Source: an uncultured Cardiobacterium sp.
GTDB taxonomy: Bacteria; Pseudomonadota; Gammaproteobacteria; Cardiobacteriales; Cardiobacteriaceae
Length of the DNA: 7,170 bases
Reading direction: 5' to 3'
Assembly: GCF_938028185.1 (NCBI RefSeq)
Contig: NZ_CALJAH010000203.1
Span: 1 to 7,170, forward strand
Position numbers and translations under genes: made by a program. Under the pieces are notes generated by a model, which was not told the DNA's origin, did no database searches, and saw nothing but the letters and a program-made list of their open reading frames with translations. Positions 1 to 5,086 of the stretch are shown one piece after another. Position 1 is the stretch's first letter; each line of letters begins with the position of its first letter.

Positions 1-97
1 CTTTTTTCAACACCTGCCCTTTTTGCAGGAGACGGAAGCCGTCCAGCTGCGTGGCAATTTGCGTGCAGGCGTGGAGGAAGGTTTCGCGGGAGGGCAT
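1..97 (-). CDS. Hypothetical protein, 5' part only (runs off the window)
   Basis: I do not recognise this gene with confidence. Reading the minus strand from the ATG at 97 gives 32 open codons, beginning MPSRETFLHACTQIA and continuing through LDGFRLLQKGQ to two lysines at the window edge. The sequence looks like a genuine N-terminus: an amphipathic helix of about 18 residues, then a short basic strand. It vaguely resembles small proteins of the DUF4304 kind, but that is only an impression. No clear Shine-Dalgarno precedes the ATG (the upstream minus strand reads ACTCAACACCCACC), so a start further upstream is possible. GC is high like the housekeeping genes here and unlike the neighbouring RelA/SpoT gene. 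Confidence 0.4.
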   Translation of the reverse strand, partial: MPSRETFLHACTQIATQLDGFRLLQKGQVLKK

Positions 98-233
98 GGT
101 GGGTGTTGAGTGGGCGGGAAGAGTGCTTAGTTGCCCCGCTTGATTATCTTTCGGGAAATGGACTGTGGAGAATTGTCCGCTCCCTTTCTCGCTGATACGA
201 GTTGTACCAGTCCTCAAAACTCACCGTCGGATA

Positions 234-261
234 CCCACCAAAACGCTCGCGTTTTGGTGGG
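234..261. repeat. Perfect 13-bp inverted repeat with 2-base loop
   Basis: CCCACCAAAACGC and its exact complement GCGTTTTGGTGGG are separated only by TC. The stem is long and perfect, so it should form a stable hairpin or cruciform. It lies downstream of the RelA/SpoT gene on the minus strand and could stop or protect that transcript. It lacks a T-run on either side, so it is not a standard intrinsic terminator. It may be part of a dispersed repeat. Confidence 0.7.
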
Positions 262-289
262 GCGCGACCGCAGGGTAGGTTTTTACGCT

Positions 290-308
290 GCGCGCAAATT
301 TTGCGCGC
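290..308. repeat. Perfect 9-bp inverted repeat GCGCGCAAA/TTTGCGCGC
   Basis: GCGCGCAAA is followed by one T and then its exact complement. It sits 28 bases from the 13-bp palindrome at 234-261, about 70 bases downstream of the RelA/SpoT stop codon. The two hairpins look like parts of one compact structured element. No T-run follows on either strand, so intrinsic termination is not clearly supported. Confidence 0.6.
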
Positions 309-377
309 CAGGCTGGCTTGGTACAGACTTATATTTAATTAAGTACGTGAGCGAAGAATAAGTTTCCAAATTTTTGC

Positions 378-1406
378 TTACTTCGATGTGTAAATATTAA
401 TAACTTTGGTTAAGTTTTTCTCAAATTCTTTAGTATCAATAAAATAGTTAGGATAAGCTTTTTTTAGTTCTTTTAGAGACTTTGCAGATACTAATACAAT
501 GTCCTTATCCTTCTGATTTGAATCATCAAATTCATTATATATATTGGTGGCTATTTCAAGTTCGTCTTTCCTAAATGTTCTATAAAACCCTGTTTTGGAG
601 TTTAAATCTAGATTTATTAAGAAATAAGACTCCTTATTTTTTGTTTCATTAGATAAATTTTCAGTTATCGCTTTTACAGATATTCTAAATAGGCTGAGTT
701 TTTCAAATAGATGTAACTCTTTGGTTAAATCCATTATTTTATCAAAATTACTGTAATCATTTATTTTATTAGCAAGAAAGTTTTCTAAATTTGAGAATTC
801 AGTTCCAATGCACTTGAATAATTCTAGCCATTTATTGTCTCCATTCCCTGATTTTAGTGATTGATTGGTAAAGGTATCTATAACTTCTACAGCTGTTGCC
901 CATGAATGCTGAATTTTTGTCCTAATTTGTAATTCAATATTCATATTCCTAAACTTATCTTTTGCTCCGTTGTATCTATATACTAAGTGAACACCCCTAT
1001 ATCCTGAATCTTTAGGATTATTGATATAATCTCTTTCTCTATAGAGAATATTATTAGTCCTGCTATCTTTTAAACATCTATGCAAATCTCTAACTTTATT
1101 TAAATTTGATAGTATAGCTCTACACCCTGCTATATCCTCCATTCTACTTAAATTCATATTAGATTCTCGACGTAATTTATTAATGATTGACGGTGCTCTC
1201 TTAAGTCTTTGTACCACAATAGAATTTTTATCTATACGCAAAGAGTTTTTTCTTAAGAAATCTATCATAACCTGCATTGGATAAGCATGAGAACTTCTCC
1301 AGTTATGAAATACTGTTATATCTTCATTAGATTGATTTGAGTTGGCAAGAGCTATTCCTGCTTTATTTACACGTTCTCTAGAAAATTGGGGTTCTATCCA
1401 TTCCAT
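378..1406 (-). CDS. RelA/SpoT-domain nucleotide pyrophosphotransferase (alarmone-synthetase fold)
   Basis: A 342-residue protein with a RelA/SpoT synthetase domain at about residues 40-185. Visible motifs are the ATP-site segment RLKRAPSIINKLRRE (67-81), DIAGCR (91-96) with the acidic metal-binding position, PKDSGYRGVH (131-140) with the Tyr136 that stacks on the acceptor base in this fold, and IELQIRT (157-163) with catalytic Glu158. No hydrolase (HD) domain is present, so it cannot degrade its product. The C-terminal ~160 residues (helical, then an alpha/beta part containing VLVSAKSLKELKKAYPNYF, 303-321) resemble the tail of a recurrent bacterial RelA/SpoT-domain family. Known members of the wider fold make (p)ppGpp or (p)ppApp, or pyrophosphorylate tRNA CCA ends as toxins; which applies cannot be read from sequence. 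GAGGAG at 1414-1419, seven bases before the ATG, is a strong ribosome site. The gene starts 20 bases after nrdA, so cotranscription is likely. Sampled GC is 23-30%, against 55% in nrdA, indicating horizontal acquisition. Confidence 0.85.
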   Translation of the reverse strand: MEWIEPQFSRERVNKAGIALANSNQSNEDITVFHNWRSSHAYPMQVMIDFLRKNSLRIDKNSIVVQRLKRAPSIINKLRRESNMNLSRMEDIAGCRAILSNLNKVRDLHRCLKDSRTNNILYRERDYINNPKDSGYRGVHLVYRYNGAKDKFRNMNIELQIRTKIQHSWATAVEVIDTFTNQSLKSGNGDNKWLELFKCIGTEFSNLENFLANKINDYSNFDKIMDLTKELHLFEKLSLFRISVKAITENLSNETKNKESYFLINLDLNSKTGFYRTFRKDELEIATNIYNEFDDSNQKDKDIVLVSAKSLKELKKAYPNYFIDTKEFEKNLTKVINIYTSK

Positions 1407-1426
1407 ATTTTATCTCCTCAAAAAGG

Positions 1427-3094
1427 TTACCCCTCACAACTGCTGCAATTCAGCAGATTACGGTTAAAGCGTTGGGCCGCGCTCATGCTGTGCTGGTAGT
1501 AGATGGATTTGAGGCCGAGTTCGGCGGCGGTGAGGTAGAGCTGGTTGATGTCGCGTGTCGGGGTTTCGGGGTGGATCATGACGTTGATGCTTTGTCCCTG
1601 GTCGATGTATTTTTGTCGTTGCGCGGCTTGCTGGATAACGGCGAGTTGGCTGATTTCGGCAAAGGTTTTGTAGATTTCTTTTTCTTCGTCATTGAGGGCT
1701 GCGAGGTGTTGTACGGAGCCGTCGTTGAGCAAAATGCTTTCCCAGGTTTTTTCGTTGTCGAGGTTTTTTTCTTGCAGCAGTTTTACCAGGAACGGGTTTT
1801 TGTAGGTGGTTTTGATTTTGGCGAGGTCTTTGACGTGGTAGTTGGATTTGAAGGGTTCTACTGATGGCGAGACGCTGCCGAGGATGAAGCTGCTCGATTT
1901 GGTCGGGGCGATGCTCATCAGGGTGGTGTTGCGGCGGCCATAGCCTTTGAGCAGTTCGGGTTCGCCGAATTTTTCCGCGAGTGCCTGTGAGGCGGCCAGG
2001 GTTTTTTGTTGCAGCAGTTGGAAGATTTCGTTGTTTTTTTGCATGGCGGCGAAGCTGTCGAAGGCGATGCGGTTTGCCTGCAAATAGCTATGCCAGCCGA
2101 GGACGCCGAGGCCAAGCGCGCGGTGGCGCACGGCAAAGCGGCGGGCGCGGTCAAGGAAGGGGATGTCCGCGCTTTTGTCGATGAATTCGCTCATGACGGC
2201 GTCGAGGAATTGGGTGAGGACTTCGGGCGCGTCGGTGTGTTTCCATTCGTCGTAGTGGAGCAGGTTCATGGAGGAGAGGCAGCAGACGAAGCTTTCTTCG
2301 TCGCTGGCGGGCAGCATGATTTCGGTGCAGAGGTTGGAGGCGTACACGGTCATGTTGCGGTCTTTGTAGACGTCCGGGCGGCCGGCGTTGGCGTTGTCTT
2401 TGAAAAACAGGTAGGGGATGCCGGTTTCGGCTTTGCGTTGCAGGACTTTTGCCCAGACGCGGCGTTTTTCGGGGTCGCCCGCTTTCATGGCGTCCAGCCA
2501 GGCGTTGCTGATGCAGACGCCGTAGTACATGAGCTGGATGGGGTTGCCTTCGGTGTGGATGTCCAGCCATTCGTCGATGTCGCCGTGGTCGATGTCGATG
2601 TAGCCCGCGAATTGGCCTTTGCGCGAGGTGCCTTGCGAGATGACGTCGATGATGGTGTCAAAGAGTTTGCTGAAGTTGAAGCTGCCGTCGGATTTGCCGT
2701 TGTTGCTGATGTCGCTGCCGCGCGGGCGGATGGCGCCGAAGTAGGCGCTGGTGCCGCCGCCGATTTTGCTCATCATGCCGACTTCAGCGGTGGTGCGCAT
2801 GATGTCGTAGATGGAGTCGCCGATGTAGCTGCCGAAGCAGGAGATGGGCAGGCCGCGCGAGAGGCCGAAGTTTGACCAGATGGGCGAGGAGAGGGAGTAG
2901 TAGCCGCGTGCCATGTAGTGATGGAAGCGTTCGGCGAAGGTGTCGTCTTGCAGGATGTTGCCGGCGTGTTCGGCGATGGCACGGATGCGCGCTTCTGGCG
3001 TGGTGCCGTCCAGGAGGTAGCCGCGCTGGAGAAAGAGGCGGCTGTCTTCGTTTAGCCAGGAAAAGTCAGGGCGGGTTGTTTCGGCGTGGGTCAT
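1427..3094 (-). CDS. nrdA: Ribonucleoside-diphosphate reductase alpha subunit (class Ia, without ATP-cone)
   Basis: The catalytic subunit that reduces ribonucleoside diphosphates to deoxyribonucleotides in the cytoplasm together with NrdB. With the ATG at 3094 it is 555 residues. AAGGA eight bases upstream and the conserved N-terminus (DFSWLNEDSRLFLQRGY) decide this start; the frame stays open to 3301 but that extension is palindromic-repeat sequence. Catalytic residues align with E. coli NrdA: Cys86 (PISCF, like Cys225), Asn254-Cys256-Glu258 in SNLCTEI (like N437/C439/E441), Cys271 (like C462), the radical-transfer pair Tyr532-Tyr533 (SIYYQ), and the C-terminal re-reduction pair in NCSSCEG (Cys550, Cys553). 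It is about 200 residues shorter than E. coli NrdA (761) and starts directly at the catalytic region, so the N-terminal ATP-cone that senses dATP is missing. It lies 651 bases downstream of nrdB, an unusual spacing and order. The stop is TAA. Confidence 0.96.
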   Translation of the reverse strand: MTHAETTRPDFSWLNEDSRLFLQRGYLLDGTTPEARIRAIAEHAGNILQDDTFAERFHHYMARGYYSLSSPIWSNFGLSRGLPISCFGSYIGDSIYDIMRTTAEVGMMSKIGGGTSAYFGAIRPRGSDISNNGKSDGSFNFSKLFDTIIDVISQGTSRKGQFAGYIDIDHGDIDEWLDIHTEGNPIQLMYYGVCISNAWLDAMKAGDPEKRRVWAKVLQRKAETGIPYLFFKDNANAGRPDVYKDRNMTVYASNLCTEIMLPASDEESFVCCLSSMNLLHYDEWKHTDAPEVLTQFLDAVMSEFIDKSADIPFLDRARRFAVRHRALGLGVLGWHSYLQANRIAFDSFAAMQKNNEIFQLLQQKTLAASQALAEKFGEPELLKGYGRRNTTLMSIAPTKSSSFILGSVSPSVEPFKSNYHVKDLAKIKTTYKNPFLVKLLQEKNLDNEKTWESILLNDGSVQHLAALNDEEKEIYKTFAEISQLAVIQQAAQRQKYIDQGQSINVMIHPETPTRDINQLYLTAAELGLKSIYYQHSMSAAQRFNRNLLNCSSCEG

Positions 3095-3241
3095 GGGTGT
3101 GTTCCTTGATGTTGTCGGGTGGACGGCGTTCCGGGTGCCGGGTGGTGTTTGGGGTTTTACATACGGGGTAGCGGGGTTGGTGTATGTAAATAGTTGGGTG
3201 TTTTTTGTCGCACAGCGGCGTGTTTGCTGCCCCCACCCCTG

Positions 3242-3261
3242 CCCTCCCCCACGGGGGAGGG
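3242..3261. repeat. C/G palindrome CCCTCCCCC-AC-GGGGGAGGG
   Basis: A perfect 9-bp stem with a 2-base loop, flanked by more C runs (CCCCCACCCCTG before it) and G runs after it. The same core recurs at 3684-3708 and in weakened form at 3335-3354, marking a dispersed repeat of the kind common between genes in many proteobacteria. It lies upstream of nrdA, so an nrdA transcript begun near 3293 would carry it as a stable leader hairpin. Confidence 0.7.
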
Positions 3262-3334
3262 GGTATATCGACTGTTTTCTCAGCCGAGGTTCACTATACA
3301 AACTTATTAAAAGTGTAGTTTTTCCATATTAATT

Positions 3335-3354
3335 CCTCTCCCTCAAAAGAGAGG
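3335..3354. repeat. Short hairpin CCTCTC/GAGAGG, possibly a decayed repeat copy
   Basis: A 6-bp perfect inverted repeat with an 8-base loop (CCTCAAAA). Its CCTCTCCC start resembles the cores at 3242 and 3684, so it may be a degraded copy of the same element. It could equally be chance. Confidence 0.3.
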
Positions 3355-3416
3355 CTTCTCTGGTTTAACAGATATTCCGTAGGACAATACAAAATTGCGG
3401 TCGGACAGAAAGAATT

Positions 3417-3545
3417 TTATTTTTTTGATGATTTACTAGGCTTTAAATCTGGATGATTTCCTGGAGTATTTTTATTGTCACGACGCCGTTTATCGTGTTC
3501 TCCAGTAGATTTGGCTATCGGTTTAGGGCCAGGTTTCAAAGGCAT
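3417..3545 (-). CDS. Small basic protein, 42 residues, unknown function
   Basis: Not recognised. From the ATG at 3545 it runs MPLKPGPKPIAKSTGEHDKR to a Lys/Ser-rich end (KPSKSSKK) and a TAA at 3417-3419. It is strongly basic, with no hydrophobic segment, cysteine or tryptophan, and is probably largely disordered. Support for a real gene is a well-placed Shine-Dalgarno, GGAG with eight bases to the ATG (minus strand TGGAGACAATATTATG), and a protein-like composition despite AT-rich DNA. The Pro/Lys/Gly start faintly recalls the N-terminus of phage terminase small subunits or a nucleic-acid-binding peptide, but this is speculation. It sits alone in the nrdB-nrdA gap, in the same orientation, bracketed by palindromic repeats, which suggests a later insertion. 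Confidence 0.5.
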   Translation of the reverse strand: MPLKPGPKPIAKSTGEHDKRRRDNKNTPGNHPDLKPSKSSKK

Positions 3546-3642
3546 AATATTGTCTCCACTAATATGATTAATACATTAAGGCTATTTGCAACTCGCTTTG
3601 GTTGCTGTTGCTACGCGTTTTTTCACACCCCCTCCCCGGGTT

Positions 3643-3674
3643 CCCTTAAAAAAGGCATCCGCCTTTTTCAAGGG
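3643..3674 (-). terminator. Terminator-like hairpin downstream of nrdB
   Basis: A 14-position inverted repeat with one mismatch and the 4-base loop ATCC. Arms 3643-3656 and 3661-3674 contain AAAAAGGC and GCCTTTTT. On the minus strand the GC core is followed directly by TTTTTT, about 75 bases after the nrdB stop, as expected for an intrinsic terminator. The A/T arms make it nearly symmetric, so it may work in both directions. If active it would separate nrdB from the small ORF and nrdA. Confidence 0.6.
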
Positions 3675-3683
3675 GAGCCCCGT

Positions 3684-3708
3684 CCCTCCCCCGCTTCGCA
3701 GGGGAGGG
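3684..3708. repeat. C/G palindrome CCCTCCCC...GGGGAGGG
   Basis: An 8-bp perfect stem around a 9-base loop (CGCTTCGCA) that can itself pair weakly (GC-TTC-GC). The core matches the palindrome at 3242-3261 and lies on the other side of the small ORF. With the hairpin at 3643-3674 it forms a double-hairpin block just downstream of nrdB. Confidence 0.65.
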
Positions 3709-3745
3709 GGATTTATTTTCGCTGTCGGGAAGGAGAAAAATAGGT

Positions 3746-4723
3746 TCAGAACAAATCATCCGCCGTGATTTGTTTGATTTTTTTGCTGTAGTCGGTGCTG
3801 CGTTTGTAGAAGAAGTCGCCTTCTTTGCCGGAGAGGATTTCGATGTCAAACCACTCGGTCTCGCGCAGTTTTTTCGGGTCCACGAGGTAGGGCGCGTTGA
3901 TGCCGAGGATTTCCAGCGAGTTGTTATAGCGGTTGGTGATGTAGTTTTCGACGGTGTCGAGGGTGATGAAGTCGAGGTCACCGTCTTCGAAGATCCAGCG
4001 CAGGATGCCGCGTTCGGCTTCAAGCGCGTGGTTGGCAAGTTGTTGTAGTTCGTCGTAGAAATCGGGGGTGAAGAGGCGCGGGTGTTCGTCGCGGATGATG
4101 TTGTAGAGGGCGATGCCGAAGCGGCCGTGGATTTCTTCTTCTTTCGAGGTCGCTTCCACCGCGTTTGATATGCCTTTGAACAGGTTGCGGTGTTTGTTGA
4201 ACGACATGATGATGAGGAACTGGCCGAAGAGCGAGATATGCTCGACAAACAGCGAGAACATGACGAGCGACAGCACAAAGCGCTCGCGGCCAATGTCCTT
4301 GTCGCGCATGAAGTCTTCCATGTATTCGATGCGCCGCATCAGCGCCGGGTATTCGCGGATTTGGCTGAACATTTCGTTCATGCCGAGTTTTTCGAGAAGG
4401 AAGGAGTAGGCGTCCTTGTGGCGGATTTCGCTTTCGGCAAAGGTGCCGCCGACGTCGTCGATTTCCGGCTTGGGAAAGTAGCGGTAGAGGTCGCCCCAGA
4501 AGCGCTTGACGCTCACTTCCACCTGCGAGATGGCGAGCATGGCGCGGGTGAGCGCGGTGCGCTCTGCCGGGGTGATGACGGTTTTGTAGTCCTGGATGTC
4601 GCCGGTGAAGTTGAATTCGGTGTGCAGCCAGTAGGAATGGCGGATGGCGTCCTTGAATTCGAGCAGTTCCGGGTATTCGTAGGGCTTGATTTGCAGGCGG
4701 TGTTCAAAGAGGTTGCGGGTCAT
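3746..4723 (-). CDS. nrdB: Ribonucleoside-diphosphate reductase beta subunit (class Ia radical-generating)
   Basis: The small subunit that holds the diiron-oxygen centre and the stable tyrosyl radical and passes the radical to NrdA. From the ATG at 4723 it is 325 residues, starting MTRNLFEHRLQIKPYEYPE. A TTG 42 bases earlier is in frame but adds only a Pro-rich, unconserved stretch. Probable metal ligands are Glu69 (QVEVSVKRFWGD), Glu99 and His102 (EIRH), Glu161 (FVEHISLF), and Glu196 and His199 (EEIH). Tyr106, four residues after His102, occupies the place of radical Tyr122 in E. coli. Trp32 is in the position expected for the electron-transfer Trp48. The C-terminus (DYSKKIKQITADDLF) is the flexible tail that docks on NrdA. 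No ATP-cone precedes the core, unlike some NrdB proteins that carry one when NrdA lacks it. The gene ends with TGA, so TGA acts as a stop in this genome. An NrdR operator lies upstream. Confidence 0.96.
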   Translation of the reverse strand: MTRNLFEHRLQIKPYEYPELLEFKDAIRHSYWLHTEFNFTGDIQDYKTVITPAERTALTRAMLAISQVEVSVKRFWGDLYRYFPKPEIDDVGGTFAESEIRHKDAYSFLLEKLGMNEMFSQIREYPALMRRIEYMEDFMRDKDIGRERFVLSLVMFSLFVEHISLFGQFLIIMSFNKHRNLFKGISNAVEATSKEEEIHGRFGIALYNIIRDEHPRLFTPDFYDELQQLANHALEAERGILRWIFEDGDLDFITLDTVENYITNRYNNSLEILGINAPYLVDPKKLRETEWFDIEILSGKEGDFFYKRSTDYSKKIKQITADDLF

Positions 4724-4880
4724 GGCGGGCGTCCGGGCGGGTGGAGACAAAGGAAATCCCGCCAAACCGGAGGCGGCGGGTCAATTTTTAAGTAAAAACG
4801 GCAGCTCATTTTAGGAGGATTTTGGGGGGCAACAAAGGCGAAGGTTTACCCTTTTTCGTTTCTCATTGGCTTAGCAGGGA

Positions 4881-4896
4881 TTTCTAGTACTGGTGT
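4881..4896. promoter_or_regulatory. Possible second, degenerate NrdR box
   Basis: TTTCTAGTACTGGTGT keeps the outer CTA and TGGTGT-like parts of the consensus (8 of 16 positions) but has lost the central ATAT. It begins 42 bases from the strong box, close to four helical turns, so both would face the same side of the DNA. NrdR boxes normally occur in pairs, which is the main reason to list it. Confidence 0.35.
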
Positions 4897-4911
4897 ATTT
4901 TAGCGTCCCAA
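4884..4911 (-). promoter_or_regulatory. Candidate nrdB promoter (TTGGGA, 16 bp, TACTAG)
   Basis: On the minus strand TTGGGA (plus 4906-4911) and TACTAG (plus 4884-4889) are separated by 16 bases, a moderate sigma-70 match. It would start transcription about 150 bases before the nrdB ATG. It lies between the two NrdR-like sites, with the weaker one covering the -10, which is the usual geometry for NrdR repression. The match to consensus is only moderate. Confidence 0.4.
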
Positions 4912-4922
4912 ACGGCATAAAA

Positions 4923-4938
4923 ACACTATATATTGTGG
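4923..4938. promoter_or_regulatory. NrdR box upstream of nrdB (strong match)
   Basis: ACACTATATATTGTGG matches the published NrdR-box consensus acaCwAtATaTwGtgt at 15 of 16 positions. NrdR is the ATP/dATP-sensing repressor of ribonucleotide reductase genes. The site is 200 bases ahead of the nrdB ATG and just upstream of the candidate -35. Its only plausible target is the nrdB promoter, since the plus-strand gene on the other side (polyamine synthesis) has its -10 more than 110 bases away. Confidence 0.8.
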
Positions 4939-5051
4939 TGTATTTGGTAACTGTTTGTAACGCCATTTGCTAACCCCCCGTTTTGCCAAGATGGCGTTGT
5001 GTGGTGGATTTACTACATCCGCACACGCCCGAAATTCCCCTGCCGCCGCTG

Positions 5052-5057
5052 TATAAT
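5052..5057 (+). promoter_or_regulatory. -10 hexamer TATAAT for the carboxynorspermidine dehydrogenase gene
   Basis: A perfect TATAAT 29 bases before the ATG at 5087. No convincing -35 lies 16-18 bases upstream (the region reads CCGAAATTCC), so the promoter may depend on the -10 alone or on an activator. The transcript leader would be only about 20 bases, with GGAG at 5077-5080 as the ribosome site. Confidence 0.5.
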
Positions 5058-5086
5058 CCGCCGCCTCATTCATACCGGAGCAAACC

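Larger units (their letters stand above)
98..377. other. Intergenic region with palindromes and a decayed coding-like tail
   Basis: No complete gene is supported here. On the minus strand one frame is open for about 60 codons between a TAA near 332 and a TAA near 150. It reads through ARKICAQRKNLPCG and FGGYPTVSFEDWYNSYQ to SPFPER, but has no ATG. The end of that frame looks protein-like (VSFEDWYNSYQRERER), so this may be the 3' remnant of a lost gene or the edge of a mobile or repeated element. The plus-strand ORF across the same bases overlies both palindromes and has no homology I recognise. The two palindromes are listed separately. Confidence 0.35.
3095..3416. other. nrdA leader region with dispersed repeats
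   Basis: The 322 bases between nrdA and the small basic ORF contain no supported gene. The nrdA-proximal part (3095-3264) is GC-rich and carries one palindromic repeat; the distal part (3270-3416) is AT-rich. On the minus strand a possible -10 hexamer TATAGT (plus positions 3293-3298) could start nrdA transcription about 200 bases ahead of its ATG, but no good -35 goes with it. The open frame fused to nrdA here encodes a Pro/Gly/Thr-rich stretch created by the repeat and is not taken as protein. Confidence 0.4.

Noticed and set aside
2006..2875. 289-codon plus-strand ORF opposite nrdA
   Set aside because: Its Val/Ala/Asp/Gly-dominated product is the usual antisense shadow of a GC-rich gene; nrdA on the other strand is certain.
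3095..3301. N-terminal extension of nrdA by 69 codons to a start at 3301
   Set aside because: The extra residues are Pro/Gly/Thr-rich, encoded by a palindromic repeat, and not family-like. The ATG at 3094 has AAGGA at the right distance and the conserved N-terminus.
3291..3316. Possible NrdR boxes upstream of nrdA
   Set aside because: Two overlapping 16-base windows each match the consensus at only about 10 positions, in AT-rich DNA where this is expected by chance.
3453..3768. Plus-strand ORFs across the small gene and repeats (3453-3743, 3586-3768)
   Set aside because: They run antisense to the small basic ORF and through palindromic repeats, and give low-complexity products without ribosome sites.
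4758..4780. Hairpin CCCGCC...GGCGGG in the nrdB leader
   Set aside because: Only a 6-bp stem, with no T-run in the nrdB direction and no riboswitch-like architecture; too weak to call.
4190..4795. 201-codon plus-strand ORF opposite nrdB
   Set aside because: Antisense shadow of nrdB with low-complexity Val/Glu/Phe/Ala composition and no recognisable motif.
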